Shown: piece after piece, positions 11,201 to 23,200 of the stretch
Layout: every line of letters starts with the position of its first letter
Position numbering within the stretch: position 1 is the first letter of the stretch
Source: Leptasterias polaris
Lineage: Eukaryota; Echinodermata; Asteroidea; Forcipulatida; Asteriidae
Direction: 5' to 3'
Assembly: GCA_037783415.1 (NCBI GenBank)
Contig: JAZGTN010000169.1
Location: forward strand, 310,001 to 374,000
DNA length: 64,000 nucleotides
The notes under the pieces: generated by a model
Databases searched by the model: none
What the model was told of the DNA's origin: nothing
What the model saw: only the letters and a program-made list of their open reading frames with translations
Made by a program: the position numbers and the translations under genes

Positions 11201-14200
11201 CTACGTCTAAATGTCACATCCGAAGCACAAATCAATTACGGTAAAGCATCTTACTCAAGAGCACAAGTGCCACGACCGGGACACGAACCCACACTCTGTT
11301 GATTGGAAACACCTGAGCTTGAGTCTGGTGCTCTAAGCCGCAACAAAAGTACTATAAAATCAGTTTAGAAATTGCAAAACTGTGCATGGTTTGACGAAAA
11401 TGTTTTCACAATAAACTCAAAATAGACATGGAAACTCGTCCACCCCACATGTAGATTTGTTCGGTACTCACTTCATTTTCTGAGCTTCATCTTTCTTTTT
11501 GTTGGTCTGAAGGGACATGAAAATGACAATGAGCCTTACGAGCAATGCCGTATTCGCCTGAAAATAAGCAAGATGAATTAAGAGTGAGGACAGTGGGTTG
11601 AAAAAAATTAACTCTTTGGGGTGGGGAATAAACGTTTTCGGGAAGTCTGCTGCCACCTAGCGTCTGGAAGTTTCTCATAACCTTCAAAATGCACTTTTAC
11701 AAAATCAAAAATGTATGCGTATTTACTGACCATTATAATCACCACGACAGGTGCCAGAAATGCCCAGCGGAAATTATAATCGTCAGACAACCAGCAAGCC
11801 CTGCAAAACAGATAAAACAAAGGTGTTGCTGAGATGCAATAGAACAAGAAAACTTCGTGATGTACCAATGGAAAGGCAAAAAACTCTTATAACGATTAGC
11901 ACAATGATATTATTTCTGTACACCAATATTATTAGATGATTAGACAAAACTTACTGATCACTGTTGTATCTTTCAAAATTGAATCCCATTGAGATAAGAA
12001 CAATGACAGCTGGGCAACCTGAGACGATCAAAACGAAAAATAAATAGTCAGTTAACTTTACATTCACTGATGCCCTGTTCGAAACAATGCTTTGGCTTGG
12101 TGGCTTAGGTTCGATCCACCTGCTTGAGTGAGGCACCATAGATCTAAAGCGCGCCGTTCCCGCTGGAGCGCAAGCTCGAGCCCAGGCTCTAGCCGTGGCT
12201 TCGAAAAGGCCTATGTTTTGGTTTCCCAAACAGTCTGCTGCCACCTGGCGTCCACAAACGTTTTTATTTTATCAGTTTACACAAGCAGAGTTTAAAGGTA
12301 GGGTCTTAGGCCGTGTCCGAATTGGCGACTTCGGCTACAGCTACGGCTAGATCAGCGCGTCTGTCAGTGTTGAAGAATAGGCAGACGCGCGCGCCCTAGC
12401 CGTAGCTGTAGCCGAAGTCGCCGTTTCGGACACGGCCTTAGATTGGTTTTTGTCAACGAAATGCAACCCACATTATGCAATATTATATAGAAAGTTAAAT
12501 CAAAAGTCACATCTAAAAGTTTCAGCTGAATACAGAGTCTACTCGCTGAGGAAACTTCAAAAACCTGTCACGGTATTTTTACACGAACGTCGAATCCATC
12601 CTCATTTAGAGCTCACTCAAACCCATTATTAATTAGACATAAGACTCTTAAAGTCAATGATATTTATTTACTATAATTAGGAGTTTTTTATGTATAAGTT
12701 CTTTAAACATGAACTACCACATTATTTTCAATCTATGTTCATTTCAAATACCTTTGTTCATCATCATTTTACCAGACACATCAGTGACATCCATATTCCA
12801 TTATGTACGTACTACATTTGCCCAAAAGGGAATTCGTTATTAAGGTCCTAAAGTTTGGAATTCCTTAAGTATTGACAATAAATGCGTTAACAGTCGTTAC
12901 TTATTTAAGCAAAAATTGAAGTGTTTGTTACGGGGAAAATATGATACTACTGACTTGATTTAATTGTTTTTATTCAGAAATGTTAATTATTTTCTACATT
13001 TCCTCTGCCGATTGACCTTCTTGACCACTACTTTACTGCTGTGCAGTAGGCCTACGTCCGCGTCTTTTTGTCCTAGTCCTTGTCCTTGTTTTGTGTAACC
13101 TGTTTATATTCATTTAGTGTGTAATAAACAATAATAAAATTATGTATGCAATTAATACAATATTCAAGCTACACACGTCATGGGGGTCTCTACTCGACAA
13201 GCTCTGCTTTTTGGAGACTCCCACCACTTCTATTCTGTATTAAAGGCACTGGACACGTTTAGTAATTACACAAAATATAATATTAGCATAACAACTTACT
13301 TGGTAACGAGCAACAGAGAGCTGTTGATAGTATAAAACATTGTGAGAAACGACTCCCTCTGAAGTAACGTAGTTTTTGAGAAAGAGGTAATTTCTCACTA
13401 AAATATTAAATGACTTCAGGCCTAGAGCCTTTTATTGGCATCTGAAAGCACACGAATTTGTGCAACAAGGGAGTTTTTTCTTTCATTATTTTCTTGCAAC
13501 TTCGATGACCAATTCAGCACAAATTTTCACAGGTTTGTTATTTTATGCATATGTTGGGATACACCAAGTGAAAATACTGGTCTTTGACAATTACCAAACG
13601 TGTCCAGTGCCTTTAAGCCCCGTATGTATGATTGATTGATTGAGTCGAAATAAAGTATTGAATTGAATTTAATGAGGTGATACTGGTTACCAACCCAATC
13701 TCTGTCCGCAGCATTCGCAAATAGACACCAACCCTAAGATTCAAATGTTTTGATAATCAACAGGGGCACTTTAGAAGAAATAAATTCACAAGATGCTTAC
13801 TATCATAACCCTCTATATAACACTTAAGCTTTCGGGTAAAAATTACAAAAATAATTCGGGATCATAACCAAAGAATGACCCATACCTTTAATTATATTAT
13901 TTCAAATTTATCTTCAGTATTTTTAAGTCTTCGATGTCCCTTCAAGGCCACCTTACTTTATCATTTTAAGCTAAAATCTTACTCACCCCATCCAACTGCA
14001 AGCCAAACTGGCATCTTTATTTTCCACCGGAAAGTTGGCGTGGCCTTGATCAGCAGGAAAACGCCCTCTAGGAACATCCAAACAAAGGCAGCCAATAAGA
14101 AGAAGTGCAGACTGATGGCGATAAATCTACACGCGACCTGCACAAAGAAAGACAAATGGCTCTTCCAATGAAATAATAATATGTAAACTGCACAACGCGC

Positions 14201-17200
14201 GTGCGCACTAATCTTACTGTGTGTAGGGGGGAAGAGTGAAACCATACATGTAGCCGTGTTCAACGAACCATGATAATTATGAGACTAAATGTGACCACAA
14301 AAACATTTTGATGGTATTCGACAATTGCATCATATAGATTTTTTTTTAAGGACATGCAAAGAAAATAGTAGGACCGGAACGCACTAACACAACTATAGGG
14401 CCGATTTCACAAAGAGCTAAGATTGATCTTAACTGTGTATCAATCTTAATTGCTTAGCAGAGTGTGATGTCACAATACAAATCACTATGGTTATACTGAC
14501 AACTCATCTTAAGATGAATCTTAGTGTTTGTGAAAACGAGCCCTGGTGGCAAAATGATGGAACAACGTGTCTTTTTGTATGGGGCTGATGGTGGCCTGGA
14601 TGCATTATGCGTTTGTGCGTCTGCCTAGTGTACAACTCTTAAGGCGTTTGCCAACCAATTTATGGGAAGGTTTAATATTTGGCGTAGAATAAAAATGTAT
14701 AAAATTCTTTTTAATTTTCGTTCTTCTTCTTCTTCTTCTTCTTCTTCTCTTTGACAAACATGTGTTCACATAAAACATAATGTAATTCTTTAAAGTTGTA
14801 TTTTGTTTTCCGTCCTGAATTTACCTCGTCTGTGCTCTGACAATGATTTCAGACATTGTAACGCAAATTATAAGGTTCCCAGATATTTCTATCCGGTTAA
14901 TATTTTCAATTGAACAAAAACAAAAATCCTGGGTCAGATTTGATCAGGTTTCCGGGTCACAGGGGGAATCTGTGTCAAAATGATCCAACACTGGGTCAAA
15001 GAGGCACAGAATCGGGGTCAAAATTCCATCTTTCAACCAGTTTCCGGATCAGCCTGTCTCAGAAATAGTCAGGTCCCCAGCGACCCGAAAATGCGGTAAT
15101 TGTTTTGACCCAGGAGTGTGGTGTTGGTGTTCGACTGATGCACCGGCTTAGACAATGTTCACCATGCCTGGGTGCTGCACTGATAACTGTATTGTGATAA
15201 TTTTTAAGTTAAATTTGTTGAACTAAGATTTGTTTACAATTTTAAAGACTCACCTCATTTTTGGTGTCGAGGAACAAGAACAAGACGTGAGCAGCCAGAA
15301 GCGCGAACGCCAGATCAGCGTGGATCACAATTCGTAAACTTCTCATTCTGTACATTAGAATCAATACCAAAAGCGGCAAAATCAATTTTTTTTTCCTTTT
15401 GGGGGAAAGGCATAATTTGAACCTCATGAAACTTCTTGACCTCGTATAACCAGCACCAATCTTTAAAGGCAAAGTAGAACTGTGGTTTTGAGAACCGGTA
15501 GTTTTTTTTGTAGTCCTATATAAAACTTTAATAAAACTTCCATGTGAAAATTTCATTTCGAAAGGTGGTCGCGTTCTTGAGATATCGCCGAAAATCCGGA
15601 GCAATTATGTTCATACAGGGAGCCTGAGAAGCGTTCAGACAGAAACGCTTCTCAGATCCAAATTTTGGAGCATAAAAACAGATATCTTTTCACAGAAAGA
15701 CAGTTCTTCGAATCGAAATGTTTCTCAAAATACGTTATACTGTTGAAAGCTGCTATAGGCTTCTAAAAAAAAACGTTTTTAGTGCAAATAATTTTAAGAG
15801 GGATTACCAAACGTATACCGTCCCTTTAACAATCATTTTCCCAAACTCACCTACAGATGGCGTATGTTAGCAGTGTAGCGGTGAGACACGTGATGGACAA
15901 ACACAGTCCAATCACTGTCAATATATCAAGGATTTTTTCGTCTTCTGGACTCAGTTGAAACTGCAAGATATAAAAGGCAATTACCGGCTCTGGAAATATC
16001 TAACATCAGTGCTTTTTGTTTTAAAGATTTTTCAGAAGAATTCTACAGACATTTACAAACTTCTTTAGCGTCAACCACGGTCGTCTTATAAACGTTATGC
16101 ATTGATGTCAATTAATGAGACTGGATATTAAGTTGCTGTGTTTATTGTGAATACCAATTCATTTTGATCCAAGTGGTAGAAATGGTTTTAAATTGAAATA
16201 CTCATACCTCAACTGGTCTCATCAGTATAGCAAAGCTTGTTAGATGGTTACAGCTGCATTGAACATAGGTTGCGTTTTTGTAGCTCACACTGCAGCCTTG
16301 ATCCGACCAAATACTACAACAAAATAAGAGGTAAAATTACTAATTATAGATGAACTAATGCGTTGTTTCGTTTAATTTTTCATTTCATTTATTACTTCAG
16401 GCTGTGAAGCCAAGGCCTCTCAGAAAAGTGAACATAATTGTTTACAGGCCAACTTTCAACATGGACAGAAGACAAGGAAAGAAGTTTCAGTTTTATATGT
16501 GGGAGGGAATACCCCAGAGAATTCAAAGCAACCTTAGAAATTGCGTGACAAATAAGCTGAAACTCCCATTAACAAGCCACAAGCAGTACTAGCGGTCAAA
16601 CTGGTGCATAAGTCGGTAATCAATAACAATAACAATTCCTATCCTCCTAGGTGATGAGAAGCAATTATGGTTAAGTATCTCAATTGGGGACAAATGTGTC
16701 ATTACGGGCATGGAGTGGAGTGGAATTGAGTCTCTCTACGTACGCTGTCCCTGAAAATCAACCCCGCGAATGGTTTGTGTACAGATACAGTACTCCCCGG
16801 GGTACGATTGAACTCGAGAAAGACCTTGGTACCATTATTGGCTAAACTGAATCATTACAGCCTTGTAAATGCTTTCGGTTACTATGGCTAAATGGTAACA
16901 ACAAACTGGTAAGGCCTTTAGCTTAGATACATGATTTTATGCTTGCTATAAATTAAATACTGGAGTTATAGAGTGCATAGGCAGACGATAGTGGCTACTC
17001 TCCATGCCTATAAATCAGACATTTTCTCAAGGTCTATATACGTAATGATTTTGAAAATTAATGGCAACAAAGACTTACGTAGTAAAAAGTACACCAGCTT
17101 TCGATAGTATAAAGCATTTTGAGAATCATTTCACTTCGAAGTAATGAGGTTATGGAAAAATATATCAGGTTGTATGCCCAAAATTTGAATCTGAGAAACG

Positions 17201-20200
17201 TTTAGAAACGTTTCTCAGATTGTGTATTCCTTTCTGCATGGACATAATATACGGTTTTTCGGCGATATCTAAAAAACGCAACCACCTTCTGAAATTAAAT
17301 TTCCACAGGTTAGTTTTATTGTACAGTTTTACATTTTTGGTTTTCTCTTTTTAAATTTTTCTTGTATTTCCCTATTGTTTATTTCATGTTTTTATTTTAT
17401 TTTTATGCTCATTCATTACTTCGGTTTCGCTGTATTTTTAATCTTGTGTAGTGTATTGTGATTTTTATTGTCATGCGCCTTTGAACATGCTTGCCTGGAA
17501 TTGACGCATATAAATCGAATTTTTATTATTATTGTTATTAGGCCCTATTAATCTACATTTACATAATGATTAAAACAATTGAACGGTTCCAAAATTATTG
17601 AAACGCATTAATATCAAGACTAATGGTTCGTTGATATTTTATTGTTTCCGAGGAATGCCTGGCAGCGTGGGCGTCACAGTTGATTGAAATAATTGTATAG
17701 ATTACAATTTGTACGGTATAATATACAGGATTGGTAGAGCTGACAAAGAAGTCGCAGACAGTGTTCATGTTTTGTGTGATCAACCATTTAAATGAAATAA
17801 TAAATCTTGTCTTTTAATCGCTGAGTGAGTTATGAGAAAATAATGAAACACCAGGCACATACAAATGCAATGTCCTTAATTAGTGGGTTGTAGCGACTGA
17901 AATAAGCTGTTGCGTATTTTAGGTTTTCAGATATATTTTTCTCGAATATGCCTTTATTTCAGAAGGAAATATGTCACAGACAAATTGTTCTAGTATGAGT
18001 TCCATGATGAGTAAGTTTTCAGACTGTAATTAAACAATTATTTTTTTATCATGAGTAATCCTACACACATTTAACCAATTCTACTTAATATCTTGATTCC
18101 GAAGGTGTTTGGTCATAAACCGTTTTAATAGCTGCTATGAATTTTACTTGAGCTTCGAGAGTCATTCAGACCGTTACTTACTCTCCTGGCAACATTACCC
18201 GAATATAAAATGCCAAAAAAAAAAAGCCTAGGACAAACAAACTACAAACACCTAAACAACAATGAAAACAGCAGATGTCTTACCTTTCAGAACCATTGAA
18301 GAAACAGCATGCAGGTTCTTCTGCACTAGCGTTATACTGAAACAAATGTTGTTATAATTATAATACATATCAAATATTAAACCACAAGGGAAACTGACTG
18401 GGTAAATTTTAAATGATTTTGGGTTGAACAAAGAAACATTGACTAGAGTGGGAATTGAACCAACGACCTCCAGATTAACGTGCCGGCGCTCTACCAACTG
18501 AGCTATCTAGCCCTATGTTGGCGGTCTCACTATCTTGTCAATTTCTTTGTTCGGGGGGTGCCAGTCAGAAGCCATTCAACTTTCACGAAGTGACGAATTT
18601 TCACTAACTCCTTGTAAAGTTAAATTCATCAGATTAGTAAAACTGAATTTACAACACATGTAGATTTGACTTCCACAATGTTAATGTAACCTTTTCATGT
18701 TGTTAAATCTAATTTGTATAGAGCTTTAAAGTGTGAATTCAACACTTTAGTTTTAAGAGTGTTATACTTCTAAGAGTGTTATGTTCTATATCTCGAATTG
18801 TGAGCAGCATAGAGGAGTACCTGATACACATGGACTAATGAGCAACCTTCTTTAAACCTGAGGGCGCCCTACCCAAATGACGTCATATGCATAGGGTCTA
18901 TTGCCTTACGGCCATAAATTCGATCAACCATTTCCAAACAATCTCAATTTATTTACCGGTTGTACAGGAAATCCAAGCTCCACAGGATCCTGTTGGAAAT
19001 CGGTCAGTTCGGTCTCGGCCTCATCAAGCAGCCTCACCTCCAACACATCGCTACTAAACCGAACTTTCATCTTACCTTCTTTAAATATTGGTGAAAGATA
19101 ATGTTGATTTGGTGTAACTTCTGCCTCAGTGGAAACTATGGAAGAAGAATTTGTATTATTATTTAGAATAAAGCCACCTCATAAACGCAAAATAATATTT
19201 GTACTTACACTCTAAAAAAAAATCCGGATCAACATTGACCCAGATCCGGATCCCGTCCAGACTGACCCGTGTTTGGGTCGGTATGATCTGAAAGGGTGTT
19301 CATTTGATCTGAATGGGTCAAAATGACGCACAATACGAGCAAAAATCCCATCTGCTAACCAGTTTTGGGGTCAACCGGAATCCAGGTCAATTCTGACCCG
19401 GAAGTTATTAAAGTGTAGTACCAAAAGGTAACCAGCCAAAACGTGAAACTTTGCAATGTGGGAGTACAATCAGGTGATGTTTGCGGTAACACCATGTGTA
19501 AATCTCTTTTGAGTAGTGGTGGTTCTGTGGTCCAGCATCCTCCTGAAGACGACCAGAGCATACTCATCGAAACGTCGAGTTGTCAACCTCCGGTTCTTTT
19601 GAGAACCACCACAACTCAAAAGAGATTTACACATGGTGTCACCGCAAACCTCATCTGTCAGCCAAAATACCTTACCACACATGCTGTCTTTAATTCGTTT
19701 CCTGCTTACTTTTGTACTTAGCAGAAAATTTATGATATCATGGTACCAATACAAATATTGGTGAAGCGCTAGCATCCACCAAAATGATGTTCATGGTGAA
19801 TAAGAAACAATCACAGAAATGACGAGGTGTGTTTTTAAGACTTTATGAAGACGTTTTTGGGGGGCGTAGTTTAAAGGGGATAGTTCTAGAGTTACGGGCA
19901 ACACGGGAGAAGGATTGATGACCCTTTGTTTGACCTGTTGACCGACCCGGGTCTTGTTTTGTTTTTTCCTGGGTCAATTCTGATCAGTTTGCTGAGAATG
20001 TTAAGGTTTTGAGCTTACCTGTTACACCAACAGGTGGAGGTATACTGATCGAATAATATCGTCCAGTTCCTGTTCCATCGTCAATTATTGTCTTAACTTT
20101 TGAACAAGGTTCTACGGACGTATTCGTAAAGACACAATAATAACAGCAATATTAGGTAATGTATACTTTTGGTGATCACTCTTAAAATTAATGGTATTAA

Positions 20201-23200
20201 AAACTTATTGCTTAGAAGTCCACAGCAGTTTTCGATAGTATAAAGCATTTCGGTTATGAAGCATTGTGGTTTTGTAAAAAGATAACAGTTTATATGCCCC
20301 CAAAAATTGAATCTGAGAAGCGTTACTGCTAGAAATGCTTCTCAGATTGTGTATTCAGTTAGGGATTTACATTCCGGATTTTCGGCGAAATCGCAAAAAC
20401 GCGAGCATCTTTTGAAATGAAATTTTCACTGGTTAGTTTTATAGTTCAGTTCATGATTCTTTATTCGCATCTGATGACGCACATTAGTAAAAAACAAAAA
20501 TACACACCTAAGTTTAAAAATAATTGAAAACAGATTTTTTTTTTAAACAGCACCACATTAAGAGCACCGCAAAATTAACAGGTGCACAGAAATTCCAGAA
20601 AGTCATTGCACTCATTCTTGCTCAGGAGCCCACCCATGGGCCTGTCCCGCATACAAGCTAGTTCCTTAATCTGCTCCGCAGTTCTGATAGAATCTTCATT
20701 TGCATAACAAAGAGTATTCCACCTCCTTGTTACATCACTGGTGCACATGTTAAATCGAGATGACAAAAGCCTGAAGTTGCCCCCCCATGATAGAGTATGA
20801 TCCATATTGACCCAATTTACAAATCGTATTAACAGTAAGGTTATTTGAATTCAAAGCCATACCAATAAATTTAATGCAACGTTTAGCAAACCAGTATTCA
20901 AGATCCATACAACCAGCGATATGAGGTAATAAACTACAGTATACAGCAATCCTTCACCGATCTTGAACTATTGGTGGCAGCAGACATGCCTCCATTACTG
21001 TGGTGTACCTGGGTGGTAATGCGCTGTTTAGCGACTGGTATAAGGTTTGGGCTACACGGCGATCATTTGATCAGTCACGGGTTATTGGACTTTTACTTTG
21101 CAAATCGCTTAAACCCGTCGCTAGGCAGCGCAGTACCACCCAGGTACCACCGCAATAATGGCGGTATCTGCTGCCACCAAGAGTTCAAGATCGGTGAAGG
21201 ATTGCTGTATATAGCTACATTCATACAGGATTAAAACAATCGAACGGTTCCAAAAAACAAAGGTATACTTTGCCCTTAGTAACTAGTTTTGAAACCTATC
21301 AGGACGCTTGTATGATTTTTAAAACATAAATTATTAAAGGTGGTCACGGTTGGTTAGTCATCTAAAAACTATTGGGAATAGTTTGGTTGAATATTTATTT
21401 TACTAAGGTTGATTAAATTGTCGGTTCTTAAGCATTCCTGAAACCATCTCAAACTATGCTCGGACTCAAATCTGGAACTTTTAAAGGGAACAAACAAAAA
21501 CTCACCAATTGTGCATGTGTGTAGTTCGATCTGAAAAAGAAAAACAAATCTATAAAGTTGGATGAAATTCTCAAAGTTTTGCTTTTATGGCTTACGAAAA
21601 TTTTCTTAATGAAAAATATGATGAGATTTGCATAATTACCATCAATACAGCAATTTTAGAGCCAATACTACAATTACACAGTACTGTTCCATTCTGCACC
21701 GTAGTTGTGCAGTTTTGAGTTGTCCATTTCCTGCGTTATAACAATGTTAATAAATTATTATATGGGATTTGAGGCATTGTATGGTGAGGTATCAATGTAT
21801 ATTTGGTTTGCGATAACACCATGGTGTTACCGCAAACTATACATTAAATTATAATAATTACAAAATAAATAGTCTCAATGTATGAGTTTTTACCTACGAA
21901 ACCGTTAACTGGTCCAACAAGATGATTGCTTTTAGTGTTAGTTAACAAATTAAAGTAACATCTTATTTATAGTGGGCAGATCGGAGAAATATTTTGGGGA
22001 CTTGTTTGATCGGTTAGTGTATTGATTGGGTTATTGGTGGGTTATACAGAAAGTTAGAAAATTCCACAACATTTTAAAACTTCATACACATTTGTTTTGT
22101 TTTTTAAACAAAATTAAATTAGTTTCAAATCGGGCACTACATTTTGTGTTGAATTTGTGTGTGCGGTACTCACCTAGAATCCGTAAAATAAGCACATTTT
22201 GGATTTGCGCTTTCAGCGTCATCAGACTGTAAGCAACAAAGACACAACAAAACAGTTCAGTTTTATTTAATTAATTCAATTTCCAATTTTGCCTAGAATA
22301 GTCAAAGAAAATCCCTTAAGGTGAAAATGAATGCATTATTTCACTTACGGCTTTTTGCATAATTGAGTAAATGACGTAACAAAATAATGTCTCAACCGGT
22401 CAACCCAGTGCATAATTATGACGTCATTTAATGTAAGCCATGCCCTCTTCACACACCACTTCAGTCATAATTTCATAAAACGTGTAAGCGGATGTTTTCT
22501 GCTTACGGAGCAGCCCTTAGCACAGTTTCTATTTCATAAGCACTGCTAACCGTAGACTAACTTGCCAGCGGGTCTTGTAATCGCATGAGTGACGTAATTA
22601 TGCAAATCCACGGACGTGCATATGCGCAGTAAGAACTTCTAGGTCGCTTACGATGCCTCAATGTCATCTCACATTATATCGGTTTCTTTGATGAATTGCC
22701 ATTAAATGACGAATGAGTAAGTTTTTAGTAAAAATATGTCAGCTTTGGAGCTTGAAGTAAACAAACCCACGCATGCTGCACATGCGAACGCATGAAAAGT
22801 AATTAATTATTGACGAAATAAACCTGTTAAATATATTATTATTATTATTATTATTTTATTTTTTTCATAATTTTTTTTAAAATAAATACAAAACAGAAAC
22901 ATACAATACAAGAGACACTAACTGATGACAGGAACTAAAAAGGTGAATTAAATCACTGTTGCCCTCAGGCATTTAGCTCCTGATTTTTTTTTGTATTATA
23001 TAAATTGATAAATATATAGTATAATATTTGGAAAACAGTTTTAAAAATGAATAGGCATTTTCAACATGTACAAGTCAATTAAAAATATAAATTATCTAAA
23101 AATATAAAAACATGCTGCTTTCAATCGCAATGAGTACAGACATTGACTTTGAGTTTCCTCATCCAAGTATTTGCAGGTAATAAGACAAACTCTGAACGGA

